Origin: a virus
Virus record (IMG/VR): IMGVR_UViG_3300025413_000017
Coordinates: 1-64,000 of that record
Strand: one strand, 5' to 3'
Length of the DNA: 64,000 nucleotides
The notes beneath the pieces are model-generated. The model saw only the letters and a program-made list of their open reading frames with translations. It made no database searches and was not told the origin of the DNA. Positions 41,696-52,000 of this stretch are shown one piece after another. How positions within the stretch are numbered: the first letter of the stretch is position 1; the number at the start of each line of letters is the position of its first letter. The position numbers were made by a program, and so were the translations under genes.

Positions 41696-43237
41696 TTAGA
41701 ACTTTGTTTGACTTGCGAGTACCGTATAGGTTGGAGTGGCTGCTGTTTTAATAACAGTAAATGTATAGGCATCAATACCATTAACATTACCTGAAGCTGG
41801 GCAAGTGCCACCTTGCCAATATGTAGCAAAATTAGATGAATTACCATCAATTTGAATTGCAGTATTAGCACCACTAACTGTCATGTAAGCCGGACTACCT
41901 TGAGTTGTTAAAGCAGTAAAAGTGATACTTTGACCAACACCCAATGTACTACTAATTGTACCAGAGGTTGTTAGGTTAAAAGTAAAATTATTTGTTGCAT
42001 TAACAGTGTAATAGTTAATGGTACCAGTAGTACCAGAGAAAGTAACTGTTCCATTCAATGCGGGTGAAGAAACAATGTTTACAGTTTCTTTAGCACTAGT
42101 AAAAGTTGGGTTAATAAAAGTGGTATTATTACTTGTTACACCATTTGCAGTACCACTGTTAAGTACAACATTATTTAGGGTTGCATAACCAAAAGTTTGA
42201 CCACTAGCAAGTGCTGTAGGAGTTAAGAATTGTACCCATGGACAAGGACTTACACCAATAGTTGCACTTGGGTTCATTTGACATTGCCAGGTTGTACCAT
42301 AATAGATATTTCCTTGACCCACTTGAATAAGACTAGCTACTAGTTTTGAAGTTGTGTCAACATCATTGTCTCTAACAAGTACAGGTGAAACAGCACCGGC
42401 ACTACTTGTATTTACATATACACCATTGTATGCAGAATTAGTTTGTCCTGTAAGTAGTATTCTATCTCCTGGTTGAATGACATAACCATCAACTGAGAAA
42501 GTAGAACCATAACCAGATGAAACTGTAAAAGTATCAACACTTAGTGGGTAGTCATTTGTGGTATTACCATTAGGTGTATAGAGACCTGAAATATTAGTAA
42601 CTGCTACTGCTTGTACTGTTTGGTGAATATTATAATTGACCCATTCTGGGCCACCATTAGCAATATTACCATAACTCATAAGTAGTGCACCAGCAGCACC
42701 GGTTGCACCACCACCATTGTTTGATGTATCTGACCATGCACCAGTTGCACTTCCAAAAGGAACTGCTCCTGGAGTCAAACCACTAATAAGTCCTGGTTGA
42801 ACTGCTTGTGGTTTAATACCACTACCAGTTGAAAAGAATGCCTGGCCACTTGAAGTTGCAACTTGGCCTAGTGTTTGACTAACAACATTATTTGCTTCGA
42901 AAAGGTCAACACCTGTCATTACAAAAGCAGTAATTGAACCACTAACGTGTGCTACAGCACTTGTGTTATCTTGAGCTCTAGTAATACCACTAATTACAAC
43001 TGGGCTAGCAATTCCTAAACTCCAGTTATAAGCTCCACTAGGAACAAATATTTTTTCTTCAAGTGCTGTACCGTAATCAAGTGCTAAAAAGAACCCACCA
43101 TTAACACCAAGTGGATACCAACCACTAGAAGTATTTACAATTGCTATTTGAGTACCGGTAATACTAACAGCCGCTGCTAATGCAGCAGTTGGGGCACCAC
43201 CAGTATAACTGTTGAGAGAGTAGGGCGCTCTTGCCAT
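41696..43237 (-). CDS. Tail fibre with type A anchor module
   Basis: A 513-residue fibre. Residues 1-140 are the A module shared with five genes here: MARAPYSLNSYTGGAPTAAL, GGFFLALDYGTALEEKIFVP, ISGITRAQDNTSAVAHVSG and GVDLFEANNVVSQTLGQVAT. The middle resembles a short trimeric-fibre insert (YPLSVDTFTVSSGYGSTFSV, RILLTGQTNSAYNGVYVN). The end, GIDAYTFTVIKTAATPTYTV then LASQTKF, matches A proteins 48154 and, more loosely, 53888. The following B1 genes may supply its tip. Confidence 0.75.
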   Translation of the reverse strand: MARAPYSLNSYTGGAPTAALAAAVSITGTQIAIVNTSSGWYPLGVNGGFFLALDYGTALEEKIFVPSGAYNWSLGIASPVVISGITRAQDNTSAVAHVSGSITAFVMTGVDLFEANNVVSQTLGQVATSSGQAFFSTGSGIKPQAVQPGLISGLTPGAVPFGSATGAWSDTSNNGGGATGAAGALLMSYGNIANGGPEWVNYNIHQTVQAVAVTNISGLYTPNGNTTNDYPLSVDTFTVSSGYGSTFSVDGYVIQPGDRILLTGQTNSAYNGVYVNTSSAGAVSPVLVRDNDVDTTSKLVASLIQVGQGNIYYGTTWQCQMNPSATIGVSPCPWVQFLTPTALASGQTFGYATLNNVVLNSGTANGVTSNNTTFINPTFTSAKETVNIVSSPALNGTVTFSGTTGTINYYTVNATNNFTFNLTTSGTISSTLGVGQSITFTALTTQGSPAYMTVSGANTAIQIDGNSSNFATYWQGGTCPASGNVNGIDAYTFTVIKTAATPTYTVLASQTKF

Positions 43238-43248
43238 TTATGTTTTCC

Positions 43249-46200
43249 TTAGGCCTGTGCTTCATTCCAAGAAATACGTCCAAGTAGTGAAACTGGGAAA
43301 CCATTTGCATTTGTAGCAATTAGTGTTAGTGTGTCAGGACCGTCTGGGTAAATACCAGTTGCTGGAGTTAAACTACCTCCACCAAGGATTGAATTACCTA
43401 GATCTCGAACCTTAGAAACATCAACTTCTTGTGTAGTGTCTACGAAGAATCCACCAGTAACTTCACCACCAAAAATACCAACTCCAGAAACTACTGTTGA
43501 ATAGTCAGCAATTTGACTCAATGATGAGTTAGGTACTGCTTGCCCACCAACAGCATTGGTCCAGATTGGGATAGAACCACCATTAAGTAGGTATGGAGTT
43601 GAATTAAGGTAAGCACGAATTAGTACGTTACCGGCACCTACGTTTTGAGGGTTACCAGATGCTGTTACAGCTACGTCTAGTGTTTGAAGTTGCAACTGAA
43701 CACGGTTTACAAGTTCACGAGCACCAATTTGTGAGTTAATCAAACCTTGGTCAACACTTGGTGCAATTCTAATTGCTAATAGTGCTTTTGTTTGACCACT
43801 TAATAGTGTTGTTGGGTTTAACTGTCCATAGGTAAACAAGAGTGAAGGGTCAATTGTAAATCCACCATCCATAATAACAGCAGTACCCCAGTGAGAAACA
43901 TAAGGTGAGTGTGATGGATAAGCAAGTTCTACAATAGTTGGGTTAACTGCACTCCATGCAAAGTTTTGTGCTGTATTACCCATTGGAGGCAATACAAGAG
44001 TTGGGTTATTAATATAGGCAGCATTACTAAATGAAATACTTGAGTTATAGTTAAACCCAGTTACAAATGTATTGTCTGGGAAACCACTACTTACAGCAAC
44101 TCTTTGACCAATTTGAACACCAGCTGTACTTGCAACCTGAGCTGTGGTTGAACCAGAACTCATTGTAGTTGCAATACTTGTGTTACCTGCCTGTCCACGG
44201 GTTAGGCCTTGGAAACCACCACTTGTAACTGAAGTATAGTTAACATACTCATAAGTAGTGTTATTACGAATACAAAGTGTACCCTGTGGTGGGAACAAAC
44301 CACTACCAACAGTATTAAGGGTACTTGTAGTAATAATTTGTGTATCTGTAGCCTGAATACCTGAACCAGAAGCAAGATAAACTGTAGGAACAACACTAAC
44401 ATTTTCATAACGGCCAGGTAAGTTACCGGAACGCATATATGCTGTAGTGTTAATGTTGTTGTTAGCTAATTTGTGGGCATAGACAATACGACCATCGGTG
44501 GTTCTTACACCCCAACGAACAGTACCAGCACCATACCATGCATAGTCAATAAACCACATTTGCATTTTACCAGCATCAATGTTATAACCACTAGGACCTG
44601 TACCATCAAGGCGGTCAACATTAAATGCACCTTGAGGGATTCTAGTTTCAACAGTTGAAGTCATTGTCATGTAGGTATTTGTTACACCACGGTAAGGAGG
44701 TGAAATGTTAATACTTGTATCACTGTTAATATCAGTTACACGATAACTAATACCACGAATAACTACATACTGACCAACAATTAATTGTTCTGAAAATGTG
44801 GTTGGCCAGTTAGAGTCTGTTTGAGTTACAGTTGAACTACCGTTAGTGGCACTTACACGTCCACCGACTTGCTTGATTGAACTTCTTAGAACAGCGTATA
44901 GTGATTGTCCATCAAATTCCCAGAATGGACCGTCTTGTTGATTAAACAAACCAATTCTAGTTGATGCACCGTACCAACTGTTAACCTGTACTGAGTAAGG
45001 CCCAATTGAGTCAACAGCAGGTGTGCTGAATGGAATACCACTAGCAATGTAAGTAAACTGTGTTGGGTTAAGTACATTGTTTACGCTATAAGTACCATTG
45101 TAACCAGAAGTAACTACACCGGTAATAAGAACTGTTACACCTGGAGTAAGGTTGTGTGGTTCACGAGTTTGTACAACTACTGTTCTGTTATTTGCAACAC
45201 CACCAGAAACTGAAAGGTAGTCAACTGTGTAAGCAGTCTTCATAATAGTACCGGTTGCCATTGAAAGGGCTTTACCTGACTGGTAGTGAAAGTTTCTTCT
45301 AGTTTGTCTAGTTGCAGACTGTTGATTACTTAATGAATTGTTTCCAAAAAGAACTCCACCATCAAAAGGTCTTTGTTCAAACAAAGACTGGTTACGAGGG
45401 AAGATTACTGCTGTTGAAGAGTTAAGAGAACTTGGTATACCTGCCTTTGCAGCGTAAGTAAATACTGTAGGTGAGTAAATACCAGTTACATAGAAATTAC
45501 CATTTGGTGGGTTAACACCGGTAATACCAGAAACTGCAATCTCATTACCAAGACTCAAACCGTGAGGTGTTGAGGTAGTAACTGTCATAATATAATTATT
45601 AGGACTTATAGTAAATGAGTTACTCAACTGGGCACCAGTGTAATAACTTTGGTTCCAAATATCTGTTTTGTTAGGGTCAAAAATATTGGTAATACTTGAT
45701 CCACCGGTATTAATACTCTTTGCAGAGTAAGTGTAACTAGATGCTGTTGGAATACTTTCAATTACATAGTTACCATTTGCATACTGAAGGAGTGCATCTT
45801 GAACTTGGATTGGGTTACCAACTGAAAGTCCGTGAGCACCAGAGAAAGAAACTGTAACCTGGTTAGAACCCTGAGGCATAGTAATACTTGAAACAGTAGT
45901 ATAAGTAGCAGGTGGATAGTTGTTGTAACTTGCTGGGTGCCAGTTAGTAAGACCAATCTGTTCCCACTTTGAAACCTGGTTACCATACTCAAAGTCGGTG
46001 TCAATCATTGACTGTGGTGTACTTACACGAAGTTTTTGAACACCGTCAAGCATTGATTCTTCTGGGTAAAACTTTTCATTGTATTCATCAATAACAATAG
46101 AAAGCTTGTCAGTTGCAAGCATTGTAGTAGTATTGTAGTTAAGTACAATAGTTGTGCTACCTGTTGCACCAGCCACACTTGAAGTATAACTTGTAATGTT

Positions 46201-46353
46201 ACGACTTGGGTCCGAGAAGTTAAAAATTACCTGGTCACGGGTGACATTGGTAATAAGAACAAGTTTTTCCTGAGGAAGATACTGAGGGATGGTGATTGTT
46301 CTTGTTGCTGGGTTAAATACGTAATATGGATTGTCTATAACCTTACGTGCCAT
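43249..46353 (-). CDS. Large fibre/baseplate structural protein
   Basis: A 1034-residue protein starting MARKVIDNPYYVFNPATRTI. Several segments have the pattern SGAHGLSVGNPIQV, STPHGLSLGNEIAVSG and REPHNLTPGVTVLITG, each followed by YNGTYSVNNV-type text: a repeated 60-80-residue beta unit seen in large phage fibres and baseplate proteins. GLTRGQAGNTS near 725 echoes the fibre-anchor motif. It interrupts the A/B fibre array and may be the structural platform for those fibres. Exact role unknown. Confidence 0.65.
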   Translation of the reverse strand: MARKVIDNPYYVFNPATRTITIPQYLPQEKLVLITNVTRDQVIFNFSDPSRNITSYTSSVAGATGSTTIVLNYNTTTMLATDKLSIVIDEYNEKFYPEESMLDGVQKLRVSTPQSMIDTDFEYGNQVSKWEQIGLTNWHPASYNNYPPATYTTVSSITMPQGSNQVTVSFSGAHGLSVGNPIQVQDALLQYANGNYVIESIPTASSYTYSAKSINTGGSSITNIFDPNKTDIWNQSYYTGAQLSNSFTISPNNYIMTVTTSTPHGLSLGNEIAVSGITGVNPPNGNFYVTGIYSPTVFTYAAKAGIPSSLNSSTAVIFPRNQSLFEQRPFDGGVLFGNNSLSNQQSATRQTRRNFHYQSGKALSMATGTIMKTAYTVDYLSVSGGVANNRTVVVQTREPHNLTPGVTVLITGVVTSGYNGTYSVNNVLNPTQFTYIASGIPFSTPAVDSIGPYSVQVNSWYGASTRIGLFNQQDGPFWEFDGQSLYAVLRSSIKQVGGRVSATNGSSTVTQTDSNWPTTFSEQLIVGQYVVIRGISYRVTDINSDTSINISPPYRGVTNTYMTMTSTVETRIPQGAFNVDRLDGTGPSGYNIDAGKMQMWFIDYAWYGAGTVRWGVRTTDGRIVYAHKLANNNINTTAYMRSGNLPGRYENVSVVPTVYLASGSGIQATDTQIITTSTLNTVGSGLFPPQGTLCIRNNTTYEYVNYTSVTSGGFQGLTRGQAGNTSIATTMSSGSTTAQVASTAGVQIGQRVAVSSGFPDNTFVTGFNYNSSISFSNAAYINNPTLVLPPMGNTAQNFAWSAVNPTIVELAYPSHSPYVSHWGTAVIMDGGFTIDPSLLFTYGQLNPTTLLSGQTKALLAIRIAPSVDQGLINSQIGARELVNRVQLQLQTLDVAVTASGNPQNVGAGNVLIRAYLNSTPYLLNGGSIPIWTNAVGGQAVPNSSLSQIADYSTVVSGVGIFGGEVTGGFFVDTTQEVDVSKVRDLGNSILGGGSLTPATGIYPDGPDTLTLIATNANGFPVSLLGRISWNEAQA

Positions 46354-46364
46354 TGTTTATACTC

Positions 46365-47162
46365 CTAATATCCTAACATTACATCCGTTGGTTGAAACGG
46401 ATAAATTGTTTGACTGTTGTTAAGTGGTGGTGCAGGCATATAATTGCCTTGAAAAGATTGGTTAACTGGTGTTTGTGCGGTCGTTGTTGTAGGTACTTCT
46501 TGAAAAAATATGTTTCCGTTATAATCTACCTGGAATCCAGCCTGTGGTACATACGATAACCATACCCATTCTGGTTGATTCCATTTTTGTGGGACACCGC
46601 TTAAGTATAGTTCAAGTGAAAGCGGATTTGTGAAACTTATTGGAACACCTTGATAAGTAGCTTTAAAGTTTGTATTTGCACCATCAAAAAGAACTGATAT
46701 ATCATCTAGGGGAACTATATCTTGAAATACAAAGTTAGCAAAACCAATGCCTGTACCATTTAGTGCAAGTGCTTGACCACTAGTTGCGGTAGTTACTTGA
46801 CCAAGTGTTTGTGCTACTAAGTTATTTGCTTCTTGTAAATCTACAGCAGTTAATGTTGGGGCAACTGTTGCACCCAAAATGTGTTGCTGAGCTGTGGTAC
46901 CATCAACTCCACGGCTTACACCACTTACAGTAACAGTACCACTAGAATAATTATAGTTACCGGCTGGAACATATACTTTTTCTTCGTATATATTTCCAAA
47001 GTCAAGAACTAGGTAATAACCACCACCTGAACCTAGAGTTGCCCAAGAAATTCCAACATTATTTAGTGTAAAAGTTGTATCACTATTAAGTATGTTATTG
47101 CCAAGTGTGGCAAGCGTTGCTCCACCAACATAAGTATTTTGTGAATAGGCAGTACGTGGCAT
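46365..47162 (-). CDS. Short tail fibre with type A module
   Basis: A 265-residue protein with the A module: MPRTAYSQNTYVGGATLATL, GGGYYLVLDFGNIYEEKVYV, SGVSRGVDGTTAQQHILGA, AVDLQEANNLVAQTLGQVTT. After it comes FQDIVPLDDISVLFDGANTN and a short end without B-type or lectin domains. The distal part IPLDDISVLFDG-like text resembles the small domains of adaptor or hub-attached fibres. It may be an attachment platform instead of a receptor binder. It is not followed by a B gene in the direction of transcription. Confidence 0.7.
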   Translation of the reverse strand: MPRTAYSQNTYVGGATLATLGNNILNSDTTFTLNNVGISWATLGSGGGYYLVLDFGNIYEEKVYVPAGNYNYSSGTVTVSGVSRGVDGTTAQQHILGATVAPTLTAVDLQEANNLVAQTLGQVTTATSGQALALNGTGIGFANFVFQDIVPLDDISVLFDGANTNFKATYQGVPISFTNPLSLELYLSGVPQKWNQPEWVWLSYVPQAGFQVDYNGNIFFQEVPTTTTAQTPVNQSFQGNYMPAPPLNNSQTIYPFQPTDVMLGY

Positions 47163-47213
47163 AAGATATCTTAATTACTAAGGTTTTTTAAAAGGAGTTT
47201 TACAAGGTGCATA

Positions 47214-48152
47214 TTAAGAAAGTCTAGTTATAGTACAGTAACCATTTTGGCCAGCGCCATTTGATCCAAGTGTATTTGTTTGATTAGTTCCAGTATTATA
47301 AGAACTACCACCAACACCATTCCAAGACCACTGGGTTGAGTTTCCACCTGTCCATCCGCCTCCACCACCAGCACCGTTGGTTTGACCACCACCACCTCCA
47401 CCACCAAAGCCACCATATGCTGAGTAACTTGGGTCAGTTAATCCTTGTTGAAATCCTTGACCATACCAGTTTCCTTGACCATTACCATAAAACCCACCTC
47501 CACCACCTGGATTACCATTGGTACCAGTATTACGTCCACCATAACCATCTGAGTAGCCACCATAACCATTAGCATTTGTTAAAGTAGTTTGAGAAGAAGA
47601 AGCATTAATGCTTCCACCACTAGCTGAGTTACCTCCTGCACCACCAGCAATAATTAAAGGGATAGCAGTAGTAGCAACAGAACCTGAAGCAACAAAAGTT
47701 CCTCCACCTCCACCAGCATCATAACCGTTATTTGCACCACTTTGACCTATTGTTATTGTTAACTTGGAACCTTGGGTAAGTGCAAAAGTTCCTGTTATAT
47801 TGGCAGGTTGACCACCAGCAGGACCATAATAAATAGAAGAACCACCAGTAGCTCCATAACACTGTATCTGGTAAGTACCAGTTATAGGCACAGACCAAAC
47901 TTGATAACCAGTGTAAGTACCAGTATTAAAAAATGATGTATTGATATTCCAAGAAAGGGAGGCATTAGAGGTCATTCCAGCTATCATTTGTGATAATGAA
48001 GGTCCGGTAGGGCCTGTCTGACCGCCTGTATTAAATGTTACATAAGTACCAACATTAAAAGTATATAAAGGTGGTATAGTTGGTGGAGTACCAAATGTAC
48101 CTGCACCATCTCCACGACTGGCTGCATTTGAAAAACTATCAAATAATGGCAT
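47214..48152 (-). CDS. Glycine-rich fibre-tip protein, type B1
   Basis: A 312-residue B1 protein: MPLFDSFSNAASRGDGAGTF, LYTFNVGTYVTFNTGGQTGP, YQVWSVPITGTYQIQCYGAT, then DAGGGGGTFVASG, IIAGGAGGNSASGG and other Gly-rich motifs, ending NGYCTITRLS. It follows the A fibre 48154-49035 by one base, again giving an A-then-B pair. The start differs more from the other B1 proteins than they do from each other. Confidence 0.75.
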   Translation of the reverse strand: MPLFDSFSNAASRGDGAGTFGTPPTIPPLYTFNVGTYVTFNTGGQTGPTGPSLSQMIAGMTSNASLSWNINTSFFNTGTYTGYQVWSVPITGTYQIQCYGATGGSSIYYGPAGGQPANITGTFALTQGSKLTITIGQSGANNGYDAGGGGGTFVASGSVATTAIPLIIAGGAGGNSASGGSINASSSQTTLTNANGYGGYSDGYGGRNTGTNGNPGGGGGFYGNGQGNWYGQGFQQGLTDPSYSAYGGFGGGGGGGQTNGAGGGGGWTGGNSTQWSWNGVGGSSYNTGTNQTNTLGSNGAGQNGYCTITRLS

Positions 48153-48153
48153 T

Positions 48154-49035
48154 TTAGTATCTAGTCTGGCTTGCTAGTGTTATATAGGTTGGAGTTGCAG
48201 AAGTTTTAATAATATTAAAAGTATAAGCGTCAATACCATTACCAAATCCAGAAACTGGAGCTGTACCACCATACCAGTACATATTAATTGGTCCACCACT
48301 ATATACCTGTACTACACCATCGATTTGAAAACCTGAAGAAACCAAGTAATAACCCGTAGCACCGTTTGTTACTAAAAGACTTGCTGTAATACTCTGCCCA
48401 ACTGCCAAAAGACTATTAAGTGTACCACTAGCAGTTAAATTTATAGAGAATTGAGAAGTTGTAGCTCCATTATATAGATATGTACTTCCTGAACTAACGT
48501 TTAAAGTCATCAATCCACCAACAGCGTTACTACTTACATATGTTGTTTCCATTGTTCCGTTAAGGACAGGATTAGTAAGGAGAGATTTTGGAGTAGAAAG
48601 AAGGTTAGGAGTAAAGGAAACACCAGAACCAGTTGAAGTCAAGATTTGACCACTAGTTGCAGTTGTTAAGTTACCAAGTACACTATTTACCAACTGGTTG
48701 GCTTCTGAAGTTTCAATTGCAGTAAGGACTGGTACAACACTAAGTCCTGCAACTTGAAGGTAAGATGTAGTGTTGTCATAACCACGAGTAATTCCACTAA
48801 GGGTTACCCCACCACTTGTCCAAGGGTAGTTACCACTAGGAACAAAGATCTTTTCTTCATTTACTCCACCATAGTTAATAGCAAGGTTAAATCCACCGGC
48901 ACCACCCAAGCCACTCCAGGTGGTATTTGTTCCTGTTATAGTAATTACTGTACCAGTTGCTGTAACACTATAAAAGAGGGTAGCCGGTATGGCTCCTCCT
49001 GTATATGAGTTTACGCTATAGGGTATTCTTGGCAT
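48154..49035 (-). CDS. Tail fibre with type A module
   Basis: A 293-residue protein with a complete A module: MPRIPYSVNSYTGGAIPATL, GGFNLAINYGGVNEEKIFVP, SGGVTLSGITRGYDNTTSYL, IETSEANQLVNSVLGNLTTA. Its second half (GSGVSFTPNLLSTPKSLLTN, then YLYNGATTSQFSINLTASG) is the same beta unit as in 49083 and 53888. It ends GIDAYTFNIIKTSATPTYIT then LASQTRY, the A-type C-terminus. The B1 gene 47214-48152 follows after one base. Confidence 0.75.
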   Translation of the reverse strand: MPRIPYSVNSYTGGAIPATLFYSVTATGTVITITGTNTTWSGLGGAGGFNLAINYGGVNEEKIFVPSGNYPWTSGGVTLSGITRGYDNTTSYLQVAGLSVVPVLTAIETSEANQLVNSVLGNLTTATSGQILTSTGSGVSFTPNLLSTPKSLLTNPVLNGTMETTYVSSNAVGGLMTLNVSSGSTYLYNGATTSQFSINLTASGTLNSLLAVGQSITASLLVTNGATGYYLVSSGFQIDGVVQVYSGGPINMYWYGGTAPVSGFGNGIDAYTFNIIKTSATPTYITLASQTRY

Positions 49036-49082
49036 TTTATGTCCTTACATATCTTAATATGTTCTAGAGTGTTTTTTACAAG

Positions 49083-52000
49083 TTATGAAAGTCTAACAAT
49101 TGTTACTGAACCATTACGTGCATTACCGGTTAGTGCAGAATTGTTATCAGTACCATTAGTGTTTACTTGGTTAGCTCCAGAGTTATATGAACCACCACCA
49201 CCGCCACCACCCCATGAAGCCCAAGTACCATAACCACCACCACCATAGCCACCGCCACCACCTACAGCAAGTCCACCACCACCACCACCACCAAAACCAC
49301 CGTAACAATTATATGTACCCCAGCTTAGGTTTTCTTGAGAACCTATTCCACCGTTAGTAAATGATGTTGCTGCAGCACCACTACTATTGGTACCATTACC
49401 AGTATATCCTGCAGCATTTCCTTGTTGACCATTACCACCTACACCGTTTGGTCCAGTAGCTCCAACCCCACCGTTACCTTGCCCACCATTACTACCAAAT
49501 GTGTAAGTTGTCCCTCCACGACCATAGTTATAGGAAGGGTTACCAGTAAAAATCCAAGCACCTCCACCTCCACCTGCTACAATTAAAGCAGTTGCAGTAC
49601 TGGCAGTTGCACCTAATGCAACAAAAGTTCCTCCACCTGAACCAGCTTGCTGACCACCTTGTGAAAAGCCAATATTACTAGGTGCTGTTTGACCCACCAG
49701 TATAGTGAGTTGCTGACCCTGGGTGAGGGAGAAGTCACCCTGCATTACTGCACCACTACCACCATAATAACCATAACTAGTGCAGTTACCACCGGCAGCA
49801 CCACTTGCAGTTATTCGATAAGTTCCAGTTGCTGGTACTGTCCAAAGTTGATAACCATTGTAACTGCCTTGATTGAAGAATTGTGTATTACTTGACCAAC
49901 TAGTTGATTGATTAGATGAAAGTCCTGTAATGGCTTGTGCAAGGGATGGACCATTTTGCCCAGATACACCTGCACTTGTAAAGGAAAGACTTGTACCAAC
50001 TGGGAAGTTGTAAAGACCTGTTGAATATAAAACACCACTTGCTGCAACTTTACTACTTAATACAGTATAAGGCCTTCCAGCTTGATAAAGGTTTTGAATT
50101 TGAGCTGCGGAAAGGGCACTTCTAAATATTGCAACTTGATTTACATAGCCAGTATATTGAAAACCACCATTGGTACTAGCACCAATTACTAGACTACCAC
50201 TAGCAACCATGTTAGGTGCCATACTAGTAGATGTTCCATTTGCTACACCGTCTACATAAAGTTGGTAAGTTGTGTTTCCTGCACTAACAGCAGTGGCCTG
50301 AAGTGTGGCCATGTGCCAAGTTCCATCATTTACTTTTGTAGAACTAACTGGGCCACCCACAAATGCATTATCAACTTCAAGGTTACCAGTTGCATTGGTA
50401 AACATAAAAATACCATTATTAATAGCAGAGGCATTACTACCAATAACTACAAAGTCACCACGAGTACTTTGAGTAGTATTAAACCAGGCATTAATAGTGA
50501 AACTTTGATTATTTCCCCAGTTGGGAGTATAATTAGTGCTAACAATATTTTGACCGGCAGGATTAAAGTAAGCTGAATAATCGCTTGGTATTACAGGGTT
50601 AAACCCTTGTTGCACTTGAATAACATTACCACTGTAGTTACCAATGTAACCGTTAACAGAAGAATCGGTGGCTACACGAGTTGAGTTTGGGTCATTAAGT
50701 TTAAACCAGACATCTGGATTGTAACCTGAAAGAACTGTATCAAAGTTTAAATTATTTCTTAATACAGTAAATGTGTAAATATCAATACTATTAGCAACAC
50801 CACTTGATATAGGAGCTATACCACTAATTGTATTAAAATAGTAATTTTGACCAGAAGTTATTGTATAACCATCAACACTAATACCACTATAGTTACCACT
50901 TTGTAATAGTGCATAACCTGTACTTCCTTGAGTTGCAAGTAGGTTAGTTGTTATAGATTGGCCAGAATTCATTACAGTTGCAAGGGTATTGTTTGTAGTA
51001 ATATTAACTGTAAAGTTACCACTTGCTGGTACTGTGTAGAATGAAGTATTACCTGAGCTTGTATTAATAGTTAAACCACCATTAATACCAGTATTTAGAA
51101 TATTTATTGTTTCAAGTGGTGACTTAAGAATTGCATTATTTAATTTAGTACCTGGGGTAAATTGAGGAGTATAAACAATACCCGAACCTGTACTAGCCAA
51201 AGCTTGACCACTATAGGTGGCTGCAGGAAAGATTGCTTGGTTGACTAGTGCATTTGCTTCACGAAGTTCTACAGCAGTTAATACTGGAGTAACACTTGAA
51301 CCACTTGGGTGGACTTGAGCTGTAGTATTATCAATACCACGAGTTACTCCACTAACTGTAATTGAACCAGAACCAGTAAGATATGGAGAAATTGTATATA
51401 GACTTACAACATTAAGGTTACCAGCAGTATTGGTATTTGCAATATAAGCAAAGTTGCCACTAGGAGTAATTGCTAGTCCACCTGGTGCATTTAAATTGTA
51501 TTGGGTACCACTTATAGTATAAATAAGGTTATTGGTTGCTGTATCAAATACACTGATACTGTTACCACCAAGACTAGTAACAAAAAGATAATTACCACTT
51601 GTAGTAGTCTGCATTGACATAATGGTTTGAGTACCATTATTACCGGTGTTAAGAGTACCACCACTAATAATTGCAGTTACCGTATCAGTATTAGAGTTGA
51701 TTACACTAACTGAATTACCATTATAGTTCCAAACATAAACATAAGGAACTCCACTAACAGTTGTAGTAACTGAGGATAGAGGCGTATTAAACCCTGTGGT
51801 TAGACCACTAATAGTAGTAACATAAGTATTTGTATTTAGGTTAACAACAGTGATTTTATTTGCAGCTTGGTTACTAACATACATCTTACCATTAATAGCA
51901 GACATATTTCCAATATTACTAAAGTTGAAACTAGTACCACTCCATACAGTTGCAAGAGTATTGGTTGCAGTATTAATTACACTCACTGCATTATTAACAG